Part shown: positions 51,577 through 59,621 of the stretch, in pieces
Layout: each line of letters begins with the position of its first letter
Numbering within the stretch: the first letter of the stretch is position 1
From: Pseudanabaena sp. BC1403
GTDB taxonomy: Bacteria; Cyanobacteriota; Cyanobacteriia; Pseudanabaenales; Pseudanabaenaceae
Reading direction: 5' to 3'
DNA: 64,000 bases
Assembly (NCBI RefSeq): GCF_002914585.1
Contig: NZ_PDDM01000001.1
Location: 124,001 to 188,000 of the forward strand
Made by a program: the position numbers and the translations under genes
The notes under the pieces: generated by a model
Seen by the model: the letters and a program-made list of their open reading frames with translations, nothing else
Databases searched by the model: none
What the model was told of the DNA's origin: nothing

Positions 51577-52998
51577 TTGAATCAAGATTTTTCTCCATTA
51601 TTAGAAGCGGCGCGGCGATATCTAGATATCGATCATGCGCCGTTTTATATGCCAGGGCACAAACGTGGTCAGGGTATTGATCGCGAGTTGATGGCAATTA
51701 TGGGTGAGAATATGTTTCGCCTCGATTTACCAGAATTGCCTGATCTCGAAGAACCGATCGCAGAAGCCGAAGCCTTAGCTGCCGATGCTTACGGTAGCGA
51801 TCGCGCATGGTTTCTGACTAATGGTTCTACTTGCGGTGTACAAGCGATGCTATTGGCAACTTGTAAGCAAGGAGACAAGATTTTAATTGGGCGAAACTGT
51901 CACAAAGCTGCGATCGCAGGACTAGTGCTCAATGGCGCTATGCCTGTTTATTTGCCAACTGACTATTTGCCAGAATTTGATTTGGACTTGGGCGTAAGTC
52001 CTAAGACTCTAGAATTATTTCTGAATCTTCATCCTGACGCAAAAGCGGTGATGCTTGTTAGTCCAAATTATTTTGGAGTTTGCGGCGAGTTGGCAAAAAT
52101 GGCAGTGATCGCCCATTCCTTTAATATCCCCTTATTAGTTGATGCTGCTCACGGAGCGCATTTAGGTTTTCATCCTGATCTACCAAATTCAGCATTGCAA
52201 GCAGGAGCCGACCTAGTTGTGCAGTCCACACACAAAGTCGCAGGTAGCCTTACCCAATCTTCGATTTTGCATTTGCAAGGCGATCGCATTGCTGTTGAAC
52301 AAGTTGATCGTGCTTTGCAAATATTGCGATCAAGTAGTCCCAATTTATTACTAATGATTTCTCTGGATGTGGCGCGGCGACAAATGGCAGTTAATGGCAA
52401 AAAGCTGTTAACTTACACATTGGGACTAGCCAAAACAGCGCGATCGCAGTTAAATCAAATTCCTGATTTGCGAACCTTTAGTCAAACAGAAGTTCCTACG
52501 CTTGACGATACTCGCCTCACGGTAATGACTGATTGCTTAGGTATTTCAGGGTTTGAAGCTGATGAATATTTACATTCCCAATTAGATGTGATGGCGGAAA
52601 TGCCCACCAGATCGCAATTAGTATTTAGTTTGAGCTTTGGTAATACTCAAGATGATATTGATCGGCTAGTGAATGGATTCCAACGGCTTGTTAAGGAAAA
52701 AGGAAAAAGGAAAAAGGAAAAATTAATTACGAATTACGAATTACGAATTACGAATTATCAATCTAGGTTGACTCCACGTGAAGTGTATTTTGGGAAATGC
52801 GATCGCGTTTCTATTGATAATTCGATCGGGAGAATTAGTGCTGAATCTCTTTGTCCTTATCCTCCAGGGATTCCGCTAGTTTGTATTGGGGAAGAAATCA
52901 CATTAGAGGTCGTGGAAATGTTACAAGCTATTTTGCGATCGGGCGGCGTTATTAATGGGGCAAGTGACGACAGTCTCAAAACAATTTTAGTTATATAG
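51577..52998 (+). CDS. Orn/Lys/Arg decarboxylase family protein, with an in-frame heptanucleotide-repeat insertion
   Basis: The 473-residue PLP enzyme is of the short arginine/lysine decarboxylase type. Features are DHAPFYMPGHKRGQG near the N-terminus, AWFLTNGSTCGVQAML, LVDAAHGAHLGFHPDLP and the PLP lysine in VVQSTHKVAGSLTQSS. The likely start is TTG 51577, because an in-frame stop lies two codons upstream and the first ATG (residue 25) would remove conserved sequence. Between the catalytic core and the C-terminal domain, about residues 373-394, bases 52693-52757 are simple 7-nt tandem repeats. They encode a Lys/Glu-rich then Asn/Tyr/Ile-rich segment without breaking the frame. The substrate cannot be decided by eye. 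Confidence 0.88.
   Translation: MNQDFSPLLEAARRYLDIDHAPFYMPGHKRGQGIDRELMAIMGENMFRLDLPELPDLEEPIAEAEALAADAYGSDRAWFLTNGSTCGVQAMLLATCKQGDKILIGRNCHKAAIAGLVLNGAMPVYLPTDYLPEFDLDLGVSPKTLELFLNLHPDAKAVMLVSPNYFGVCGELAKMAVIAHSFNIPLLVDAAHGAHLGFHPDLPNSALQAGADLVVQSTHKVAGSLTQSSILHLQGDRIAVEQVDRALQILRSSSPNLLLMISLDVARRQMAVNGKKLLTYTLGLAKTARSQLNQIPDLRTFSQTEVPTLDDTRLTVMTDCLGISGFEADEYLHSQLDVMAEMPTRSQLVFSLSFGNTQDDIDRLVNGFQRLVKEKGKRKKEKLITNYELRITNYQSRLTPREVYFGKCDRVSIDNSIGRISAESLCPYPPGIPLVCIGEEITLEVVEMLQAILRSGGVINGASDDSLKTILVI
52693..52757. repeat. Two heptanucleotide tandem repeats inside the decarboxylase gene
   Basis: AAGGAAA occurs four times (52693-52720), then TTACGAA four times plus TTA (52727-52757). Heptameric short tandem repeats (STRR) are known from cyanobacterial intergenic DNA. 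Here they lie in a coding frame. Confidence 0.88.
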
Positions 52999-53011
52999 CA
53001 ATGTAAGTTAA

Positions 53012-53060
53012 CCCAAAAAAGAGAAAGGCGGCGCTTTGCGCCGCCTTTCTCTTTTTTGGG
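53012..53060. repeat. Triloop hairpin (family A), 23-bp arms
   Basis: The arms start CCCAAAAAAGAGAAAG and end GCGGCGC around the loop TTT. It separates the decarboxylase from the riboswitch and may terminate the former. Confidence 0.88.
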
Positions 53061-53087
53061 CTTATGTCTTACAATGATAAGACTATC

Positions 53088-53205
53088 GTTCGGTTCCAAC
53101 GGGTAACAGTCGTTGGAGGAAACGGGGAAAGTTTGGTGTAAACCCAGCGCTGTCCCGCAACTGTGATGAGATGCTTTAATCTCTAAGTCAGGATGCCCGC
53201 CGATC
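53088..53205 (+). promoter_or_regulatory. Cobalamin (adenosylcobalamin) riboswitch
   Basis: The conserved B12-box elements occur in order: GGTTCC, GGGGAAAGTTTGGTGTAAAC, CCAGCGCTGTCCCGCAACTG, then AGTCAGGATGCCCGCC. Spacing matches the class I fold. Downstream a GAATCTC-TTTTC-GAGATTC hairpin (about 53212-53231) could serve as the expression platform. It normally lowers expression of transport or synthesis genes when B12 is plentiful, but here the next genes are not known B12 genes. Confidence 0.92.
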
Positions 53206-53262
53206 GCAAAGAATCTCTTTTCGAGATTCGTAAACATGTTCCTTTTCATCTGCGAGGTATAG

Positions 53263-53379
53263 ATGATGGTTTGTTCAAAATTTTTAGAAGCTTTACAATT
53301 GTTTCAGCTTTTACAAAAACTGTGCCAAGGCGATCGCATCAGGAAGACTAACAGGGAGTCCGATGCTGCAAGACTATAA
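53263..53379 (+). CDS. 38-residue leader ORF between riboswitch and orphan gene
   Basis: The ORF MMVCSKFLEALQLFQLLQKL...ends RESDAARL. GAGG lies 5 nt before the first ATG, a good ribosome-binding site. The ORF runs past the start of the next gene by 17 nt in another frame, an arrangement suited to translational coupling. The peptide is Leu/Gln-rich and amphipathic. Whether it is made is unknown. Confidence 0.5.
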   Translation: MMVCSKFLEALQLFQLLQKLCQGDRIRKTNRESDAARL

Positions 53380-53830
53380 AGAACGTTGGGGCATCTGTCG
53401 TTCTTGGGAACCTCAGTTTATTCGAGATAATTTTTTACTAATTGGATATCATGCCCTGAGAGGTTTTACAACCTCAGGGAAAGGGATTACAGTTTGTACT
53501 GTTGTACCACCTGCTGCTGATTTTAAGCCGAGTTTTCACATTTGGAAATTTAGAACTCAGTTTATAGCAGCAGAATTTGCCAAGCCCTATTTACTGGAAA
53601 TGGGTATCAGTTCACGACAGATTCCGTCATTAATACAGGCGATCGCCGCGTATGATCCTCAGCAAGAGATCATTCTGGCAATGAATATCGATCAACAGCT
53701 CGAAGTTTACTGTCTCCAAAACCTAAAGATTTCTCCCTCAGAATGCTACAAACAAGTATGCGATCGCTGGGATGAATTTATGCCACATGAGTTACCGCCC
53801 GAATCATCACATCGTTTTATTAGAATCTAG
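53363..53830 (+). CDS. Unrecognised protein under cobalamin-riboswitch control
   Basis: The 155-residue soluble protein is rich in aromatic residues (WGICRSWEPQFIRDNFLLIGYHALRGF near the start) with no transmembrane helix or signal peptide. Three dispersed cysteines in the C-terminal half (YCLQNLKIS, ECYKQVCDRWDEF) and one near the N-terminus could bind metal or a corrinoid, but no known B12-binding motif (DxHxxG) is present. ATG 53363 is preceded by AGGGAG. Its position 158 nt after the riboswitch makes it the main candidate for a new B12-related function. Confidence 0.75.
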   Translation: MLQDYKERWGICRSWEPQFIRDNFLLIGYHALRGFTTSGKGITVCTVVPPAADFKPSFHIWKFRTQFIAAEFAKPYLLEMGISSRQIPSLIQAIAAYDPQQEIILAMNIDQQLEVYCLQNLKISPSECYKQVCDRWDEFMPHELPPESSHRFIRI

Positions 53831-53860
53831 GATGGGCAGCGCTTTGCGCCGCCCATCCTA
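53828..53860. repeat. Triloop hairpin (family A), 15-bp arms, one mismatch
   Basis: TAGGATGGGCAGCGC and GCGCCGCCCATCCTA flank the loop TTT. It begins in the stop codon of the riboswitch-controlled gene. Confidence 0.85.
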
Positions 53861-53899
53861 GCCATGCGGCTAGAGTTATTTACAAGAGTATTTTATTGA

Positions 53900-55066
53900 G
53901 TGGAAAATATAATTAAAAAATCAGATTTTGTTCTTACTCCTTATATGAAGAGCAATGATCTCTGGGCAACTTATCAAATCCTGAATACCGTTATTCCCTA
54001 TATAGTTTTATGGTTTTTAGCAGTTAAAGCCGCAGCAGTATCTTTTTGGTTCCTGCCACCGATCATCATTTTGATGACTCTATTTTCATTGCGATGCTTC
54101 TCTTTAATGCATGATTGCGGACATTATTCACTTTTTACTTCCAAAAAAGTGAATAGAGTTGTAGGCTTCTTTTTGGGCGTGATTAATGCTATACCTCAAT
54201 ATCCATGGTCAAGAGGTCATGCTTATCATCACAAAACCAATGGTGATTGGGAACGATATCGTGGGGTTGCAGCATTTCTCTCTACTGAAGAATTCTCTAA
54301 GCTCAATGACACCGATCAAAAGCTTTATGCCGTAATGAGACATCCATTAATGTCTTTTTTGGGAGGTTTTTTCTACCTTGCAATCAGACCAAGATATGCA
54401 CTAATTGCAGGAAGCTATGATTTTATTGGTCATATATTTTCCAGTTTAAAGAAAGACCCTCGCATGGGTTTAGCGGCAATTATCTCTTCTCACAAATCTA
54501 GAAATTGGTATACGGGAGCGGAATTTATAGATTTGATGCTCAATAATATTTGTGTAATCGGCAGTTGGATTTTCCTTAGCCATTTGCTTGGAGCAGGCTT
54601 CTTTTTAGGTGTTTACTCAATCAGTTTAACTTTTTCAGCAGCGATTTTTATCTGTGTATTCTTTGTTCAGCATAACTTTGAAGACTCCTATGCTCATAAG
54701 ACTGAAGGTTGGGACTATCTGCTTGGAGCACTTGACGGTAGTAGTTATTTAGAGTTGCCAACAATTTTGAAGTGGTTTTCCGCAGATATCGGTTTTCATA
54801 ATATCCATCATCTTTCTGAGAGAATTCCGAACTATAATCTCGAAGCTTGTCATAAGGAAAATATTCAACTTCTCTCAAAGGTCAAAACTCTAAGGCTCGG
54901 TGATATGCTTGGTTGCGCCAAGTTTGTGTTGTGGGATTCTGAAGCAGGTAAACTAATTTCGATCGCTGAATTTCACAAGTCAAAATCTACAGCTCTGGAT
55001 ATAGAGCAAAGTCTTCTAAATCAAAATAAGCTGGAAGAACTACTTGTCAAAAATGGTAAGGCTTAA
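53900..55066 (+). CDS. Membrane fatty acid desaturase
   Basis: The 388-residue membrane di-iron desaturase has three histidine boxes: HDCGH (about residue 73), HAYHH (about 110) and HNIHH (about 306). Four main hydrophobic helices lie in two pairs around them. The box pattern fits the FADS (delta-12/omega-3-like) group acting on acyl chains in membrane lipids, though the regiospecificity is not deducible. It starts at GTG 53900; the first ATG, 17 codons on, is less likely. The next gene follows after 5 nt. Confidence 0.87.
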   Translation: MENIIKKSDFVLTPYMKSNDLWATYQILNTVIPYIVLWFLAVKAAAVSFWFLPPIIILMTLFSLRCFSLMHDCGHYSLFTSKKVNRVVGFFLGVINAIPQYPWSRGHAYHHKTNGDWERYRGVAAFLSTEEFSKLNDTDQKLYAVMRHPLMSFLGGFFYLAIRPRYALIAGSYDFIGHIFSSLKKDPRMGLAAIISSHKSRNWYTGAEFIDLMLNNICVIGSWIFLSHLLGAGFFLGVYSISLTFSAAIFICVFFVQHNFEDSYAHKTEGWDYLLGALDGSSYLELPTILKWFSADIGFHNIHHLSERIPNYNLEACHKENIQLLSKVKTLRLGDMLGCAKFVLWDSEAGKLISIAEFHKSKSTALDIEQSLLNQNKLEELLVKNGKA

Positions 55067-55071
55067 TCTTA

Positions 55072-56049
55072 ATGAATTTATTTGTTGCCACGCTGGAAGC
55101 GTTCTCGACAGTTGCGATCGCAGGAATTGGCATTTATCTAGCTACAGCGCGTCGCTATCAATCTGCTGATTCTGTTGCTAACTCCTATGATCAATGGACA
55201 GAAGATGGCATTTTAGAGTTCTACTGGGGCGAACATATTCATTTAGGTCATTATGGCTCGCCGCCCCGTTCAAAGGATTTCTTGACCGCTAAATCTGATT
55301 TTGTTCATGAGATGGTACGTTGGGGTGGCTTAGATAAGCTACCTGCTGGAACGACTGTCCTTGATGTTGGCTGTGGTATTGGTGGCAGCAGCCGCATTTT
55401 GGCAAAAGAATATGGCTTCTCGGTAACGGCAATTACGATTAGTCCTGAGCAGGTCAAACGTGCTCAGGAGTTAACCCCAAAAGAGCTTGATCTACAATTT
55501 CAGGTTGATGATGCGATGGCGATGTCATTTCCTGATGCAAGCTTTGATGTGGCTTGGTCAGTTGAAGCGGGGCCACATATGCCTGACAAAGCTATTTTTG
55601 CAAAAGAGTTGATGCGCGTACTCAAGCCCAATGGGTTGCTAGTACTTGCGGATTGGAATCAGCGAGACGATCGTCAAGTACCTCTCAATATTTGGGAGAA
55701 GCCTGTAATGAAGCAACTCCTCGATCAATGGTCACATCCTGAGTTCTCAAGCATTGAAGGCTTCTCTGAGCTTTTGGAGGCGACAGGACTTGTCGATGGC
55801 AAGGTAACAACTTCTGATTGGACAGCAGAAACTCTTCCTTCATGGCTAGATTCAATCTGGCAAGGTGTAGCGCGTCCTAAAGGATTGATAAGTTTTGGCG
55901 TATCAGGATTTATTAAATCTGTGAGGGAAATACCCACGATTTTATTAATGCGTCTAGCTTTTGGGGCAGGACTTTGTCGTTTTGGCATGTTTAAAGCTGT
56001 GCGATCGCCTGTTAGCACAAAAAACCTTGTTGAGCCACTTACTCATTAA
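55072..56049 (+). CDS. 2-methyl-6-phytyl-1,4-benzoquinol methyltransferase (MPBQ/MSBQ type)
   Basis: The 325-residue SAM-dependent methyltransferase has an N-terminal membrane anchor (FVATLEAFSTVAIAGIGIYLATA). The sequence SADSVANSYDQWTEDGILEFYWGEHIHLGHYG closely matches the Synechocystis enzyme Sll0418. Further motifs are VLDVGCGIGGSSRILAKEYG as the SAM site and SVEAGPHMPDK, and the C-terminal FIKSVREIPTILLMRLAFG is highly conserved in this group. It methylates intermediates of tocopherol and plastoquinone synthesis. It is in one transcript with the desaturase. Confidence 0.93.
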   Translation: MNLFVATLEAFSTVAIAGIGIYLATARRYQSADSVANSYDQWTEDGILEFYWGEHIHLGHYGSPPRSKDFLTAKSDFVHEMVRWGGLDKLPAGTTVLDVGCGIGGSSRILAKEYGFSVTAITISPEQVKRAQELTPKELDLQFQVDDAMAMSFPDASFDVAWSVEAGPHMPDKAIFAKELMRVLKPNGLLVLADWNQRDDRQVPLNIWEKPVMKQLLDQWSHPEFSSIEGFSELLEATGLVDGKVTTSDWTAETLPSWLDSIWQGVARPKGLISFGVSGFIKSVREIPTILLMRLAFGAGLCRFGMFKAVRSPVSTKNLVEPLTH

Positions 56050-56076
56050 AAGAGTTCATTTAGATTGAAAATTATA

Positions 56077-56129
56077 AAAATCGGTTTTTTGAAAGTCAGC
56101 CTACGGCTGACTTTCAAAAAACCGATTTT
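56077..56129. repeat. Triloop hairpin, 25-bp arms, overlapping the next hairpin
   Basis: AAAATCGGTTTTTTGAAAGT + CAGCC and its complement flank the loop TAC. Its right arm shares 11 nt (56119-56129) with the left arm of the following hairpin, so only one can form fully at a time. Confidence 0.9.
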
Positions 56130-56173
56130 GGTATTTACAGCGCCTCTGGCGCTGTAAATACCAAAATCGGTTT
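56119..56173. repeat. Triloop hairpin (family A'), 26-bp arms
   Basis: AAACCGATTTTGGTATTTAC + AGCGCC and its complement flank the loop TCT. The right flank ATAATGAGAATTGC is the inverse of that at 19749. It is the homologue of the hairpin at 19764 with compensated differences. About 120 nt of AT-rich leader remain before pyrG. Confidence 0.9.
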
Positions 56174-56267
56174 CATAATGAGAATTGCTGAATATCTATG
56201 CTCAGATCTTGCAGCGCAATCACCTGCTATATAATCACTTTGTTAAGCATTGTTTACGAAACAATAA

Positions 56268-57989
<1,722 letters not shown>

Positions 57990-57990
57990 T

Positions 57991-58043
57991 ATAGAAATCA
58001 GTAGGTAGGGTGGGCAATGCCCACCCTACCTACTGATTTCTAT
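57991..58043. repeat. Triloop hairpin (family A), 25-bp arms
   Basis: The arms ATAGAAATCAGTAGGTAGGG + TGGGC are perfect around the loop AAT, 2 nt after the pyrG stop. It may terminate pyrG, or attenuate the pentapeptide gene whose ATG is 31 nt downstream. Confidence 0.88.
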
Positions 58044-58073
58044 TTCTTCGTTCCTATTTTGAGGATTTTGAAT

Positions 58074-59132
58074 ATGGATGCAGCTCTTACTTCTCAAGAT
58101 ATTTTGCGCCGCTATGCAAAAGGCGATCGCGACTTTAGTGGGCTTAATCTCAATGGCATCAAACTCAGTGGCGCAAACCTCAGTCGCACTGATTGGCTAG
58201 ATGTTAACCTCTCCAAAGCTTACCTAAATAGTACAGTCTTGACTTTTGCTTGTTTGACAAGGGCAAATATGCGCGGAGCCTTAATGGTTGGCGCTAATCT
58301 TTGTGGCGCAAATCTCAACCAAGCCAGCATGAGTAATGTAAATCTATCCAATGCTGAATTGCATGGAGCAAGTCTGCAAGGAGCCACGCTCTTTGGAGCA
58401 AATCTCAGTCTTGCTAATTTGATGGATGCTAACTTAATTGACGCAGATATGCGAACGGTTAACTTGAGTGGTGCGAACCTTGTCGGAGCATGCTTGAAAG
58501 GCGCAAATCTCAGACAAGAAAGAGCGATCGGCGATCAACATGAAATTGACGCTGGCAAAAAGAAGCGCAGCGTAGCTAGTCTAACTGGCGCAAATTTATC
58601 TGGTGCTGACCTGCGTGGTGCAAATTTATCTGGTGCAGATCTACATAAAGCCGACCTGCGCGGTGCAAATTTACAAGAAGCAACTCTCAGTGGGGCAAAC
58701 CTTAGTGAAGCAAAGTTAAATAATGCCAATATGCAAGGTGTATTTCTCTCTGAAGCTAATCTTAGTTGTGCAACGCTCTCAGGCTCAATTTTAAATAATG
58801 CCAAACTGGAAAGAGCAATTTTAATTGATGCAGATTTTAATGGGGTCTCACTACGAAGCGCGATTATGGCAGATGTTAAGGCGAGTCGCGTGCAAATGCA
58901 ATGTACAGATCTCACAGATGTCAAGTTGACTCGTGCCGATCTGAGCCGAGCTAATCTCAGTGGTGCAATTATGATCCGAGCTAACCTCATCGAAGCCTAT
59001 CTTGCCAGAACAAACCTTGCCAATGCTGATTTGACTGATGCAATACTCAACCGTGCTGAGTTAAGCAGTGCCAATCTTGTCGGTGCAATTCTCAAAGGGG
59101 CAACGCTACCCGATGGAAAAGTCCATAAATAG
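58074..59132 (+). CDS. Pentapeptide-repeat protein
   Basis: The protein has 352 residues from ATG 58074 (MDAALTSQDILRRYAKGDRDF), with GAGG 11 nt upstream; the frame continues upstream into the hairpin. After a 20-residue N-terminal helix it is built almost wholly of A(N/D)L(S/x)(G/x) pentapeptides, about 60 of them. They are interrupted near residue 145 by a charged loop (QERAIGDQHEIDAGKKKRS). The fold should be a long right-handed beta-helix. The N-terminal helix pattern is shared with the protein at 13970-14485. Function unknown. Confidence 0.9.
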   Translation: MDAALTSQDILRRYAKGDRDFSGLNLNGIKLSGANLSRTDWLDVNLSKAYLNSTVLTFACLTRANMRGALMVGANLCGANLNQASMSNVNLSNAELHGASLQGATLFGANLSLANLMDANLIDADMRTVNLSGANLVGACLKGANLRQERAIGDQHEIDAGKKKRSVASLTGANLSGADLRGANLSGADLHKADLRGANLQEATLSGANLSEAKLNNANMQGVFLSEANLSCATLSGSILNNAKLERAILIDADFNGVSLRSAIMADVKASRVQMQCTDLTDVKLTRADLSRANLSGAIMIRANLIEAYLARTNLANADLTDAILNRAELSSANLVGAILKGATLPDGKVHK

Positions 59133-59195
59133 AAAAAAATCCCAGAAAGCTAGTGACCACGCTTCTTGTCAGCACTAGCTTTCTGGGATTTTTTT
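59133..59195 (+). terminator. Rho-independent terminator after the pentapeptide gene
   Basis: Perfect 23-bp arms AAAAAAATCCCAGAAAGC + TAGTG surround a 17-nt loop and end in T7. The hairpin starts at the stop codon. Confidence 0.88.
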
Positions 59196-59621
59196 ATACT
59201 AATTGCCGCTCTTATCTTACTGAAAAAAAGCTATCAAAAAAAACTAGTCTAGTAAATTTTCTTAGTATTAATACTGCAAAAAAATCACTATTTTAAGGCT
59301 ATCAATTAGTATATATTCCTATTAATAATTCTTGAAATTACTGAAGCCCTAATTTTCTTGTTACAAATATTTTCAGGATTTAATTAAGACTTTTAGGGGC
59401 AAATATTATAGATGGCTAATAACTCGAAGACTAAAAATTTTGCTGGCAAATTATTTCATGCTTTTTAGTTAAAGTATTTTAGCAAAACGGCTAACAACTA
59501 TTGAGATTAACTATTAATATGTACCCGTTTATACATTTGCCATGTATCTCTTCAGTCTAGGATAAATATTTAGGAATAATTTAGGGATAATTTAGATATA
59601 ATTTCATCTTTTAGGGGATTC
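59196..59621 (+). other. AT-rich intergenic region upstream of the transporter-kinase gene
   Basis: There are 426 bp with no ORF and none of the hairpin repeats common elsewhere. Near the gene, TTAGGAATAATTTAGGGATAA has near-tandem TAATTTAGG units and TATAAT at 59597-59602 is a likely -10. A long leader or regulatory region is plausible. Confidence 0.55.

Noticed and set aside
52999-53262. Possibility that the riboswitch regulates the upstream decarboxylase
   Set aside because: The riboswitch is on the plus strand after the decarboxylase stop and a long hairpin separates them; it can only act on downstream genes.
58535-58990. 151-codon antisense frame in the pentapeptide gene at 58074
   Set aside because: The repetitive sense sequence keeps the reverse frame open; composition is a mirror image (Ala/Leu/Arg/Ser-rich), with no motif.
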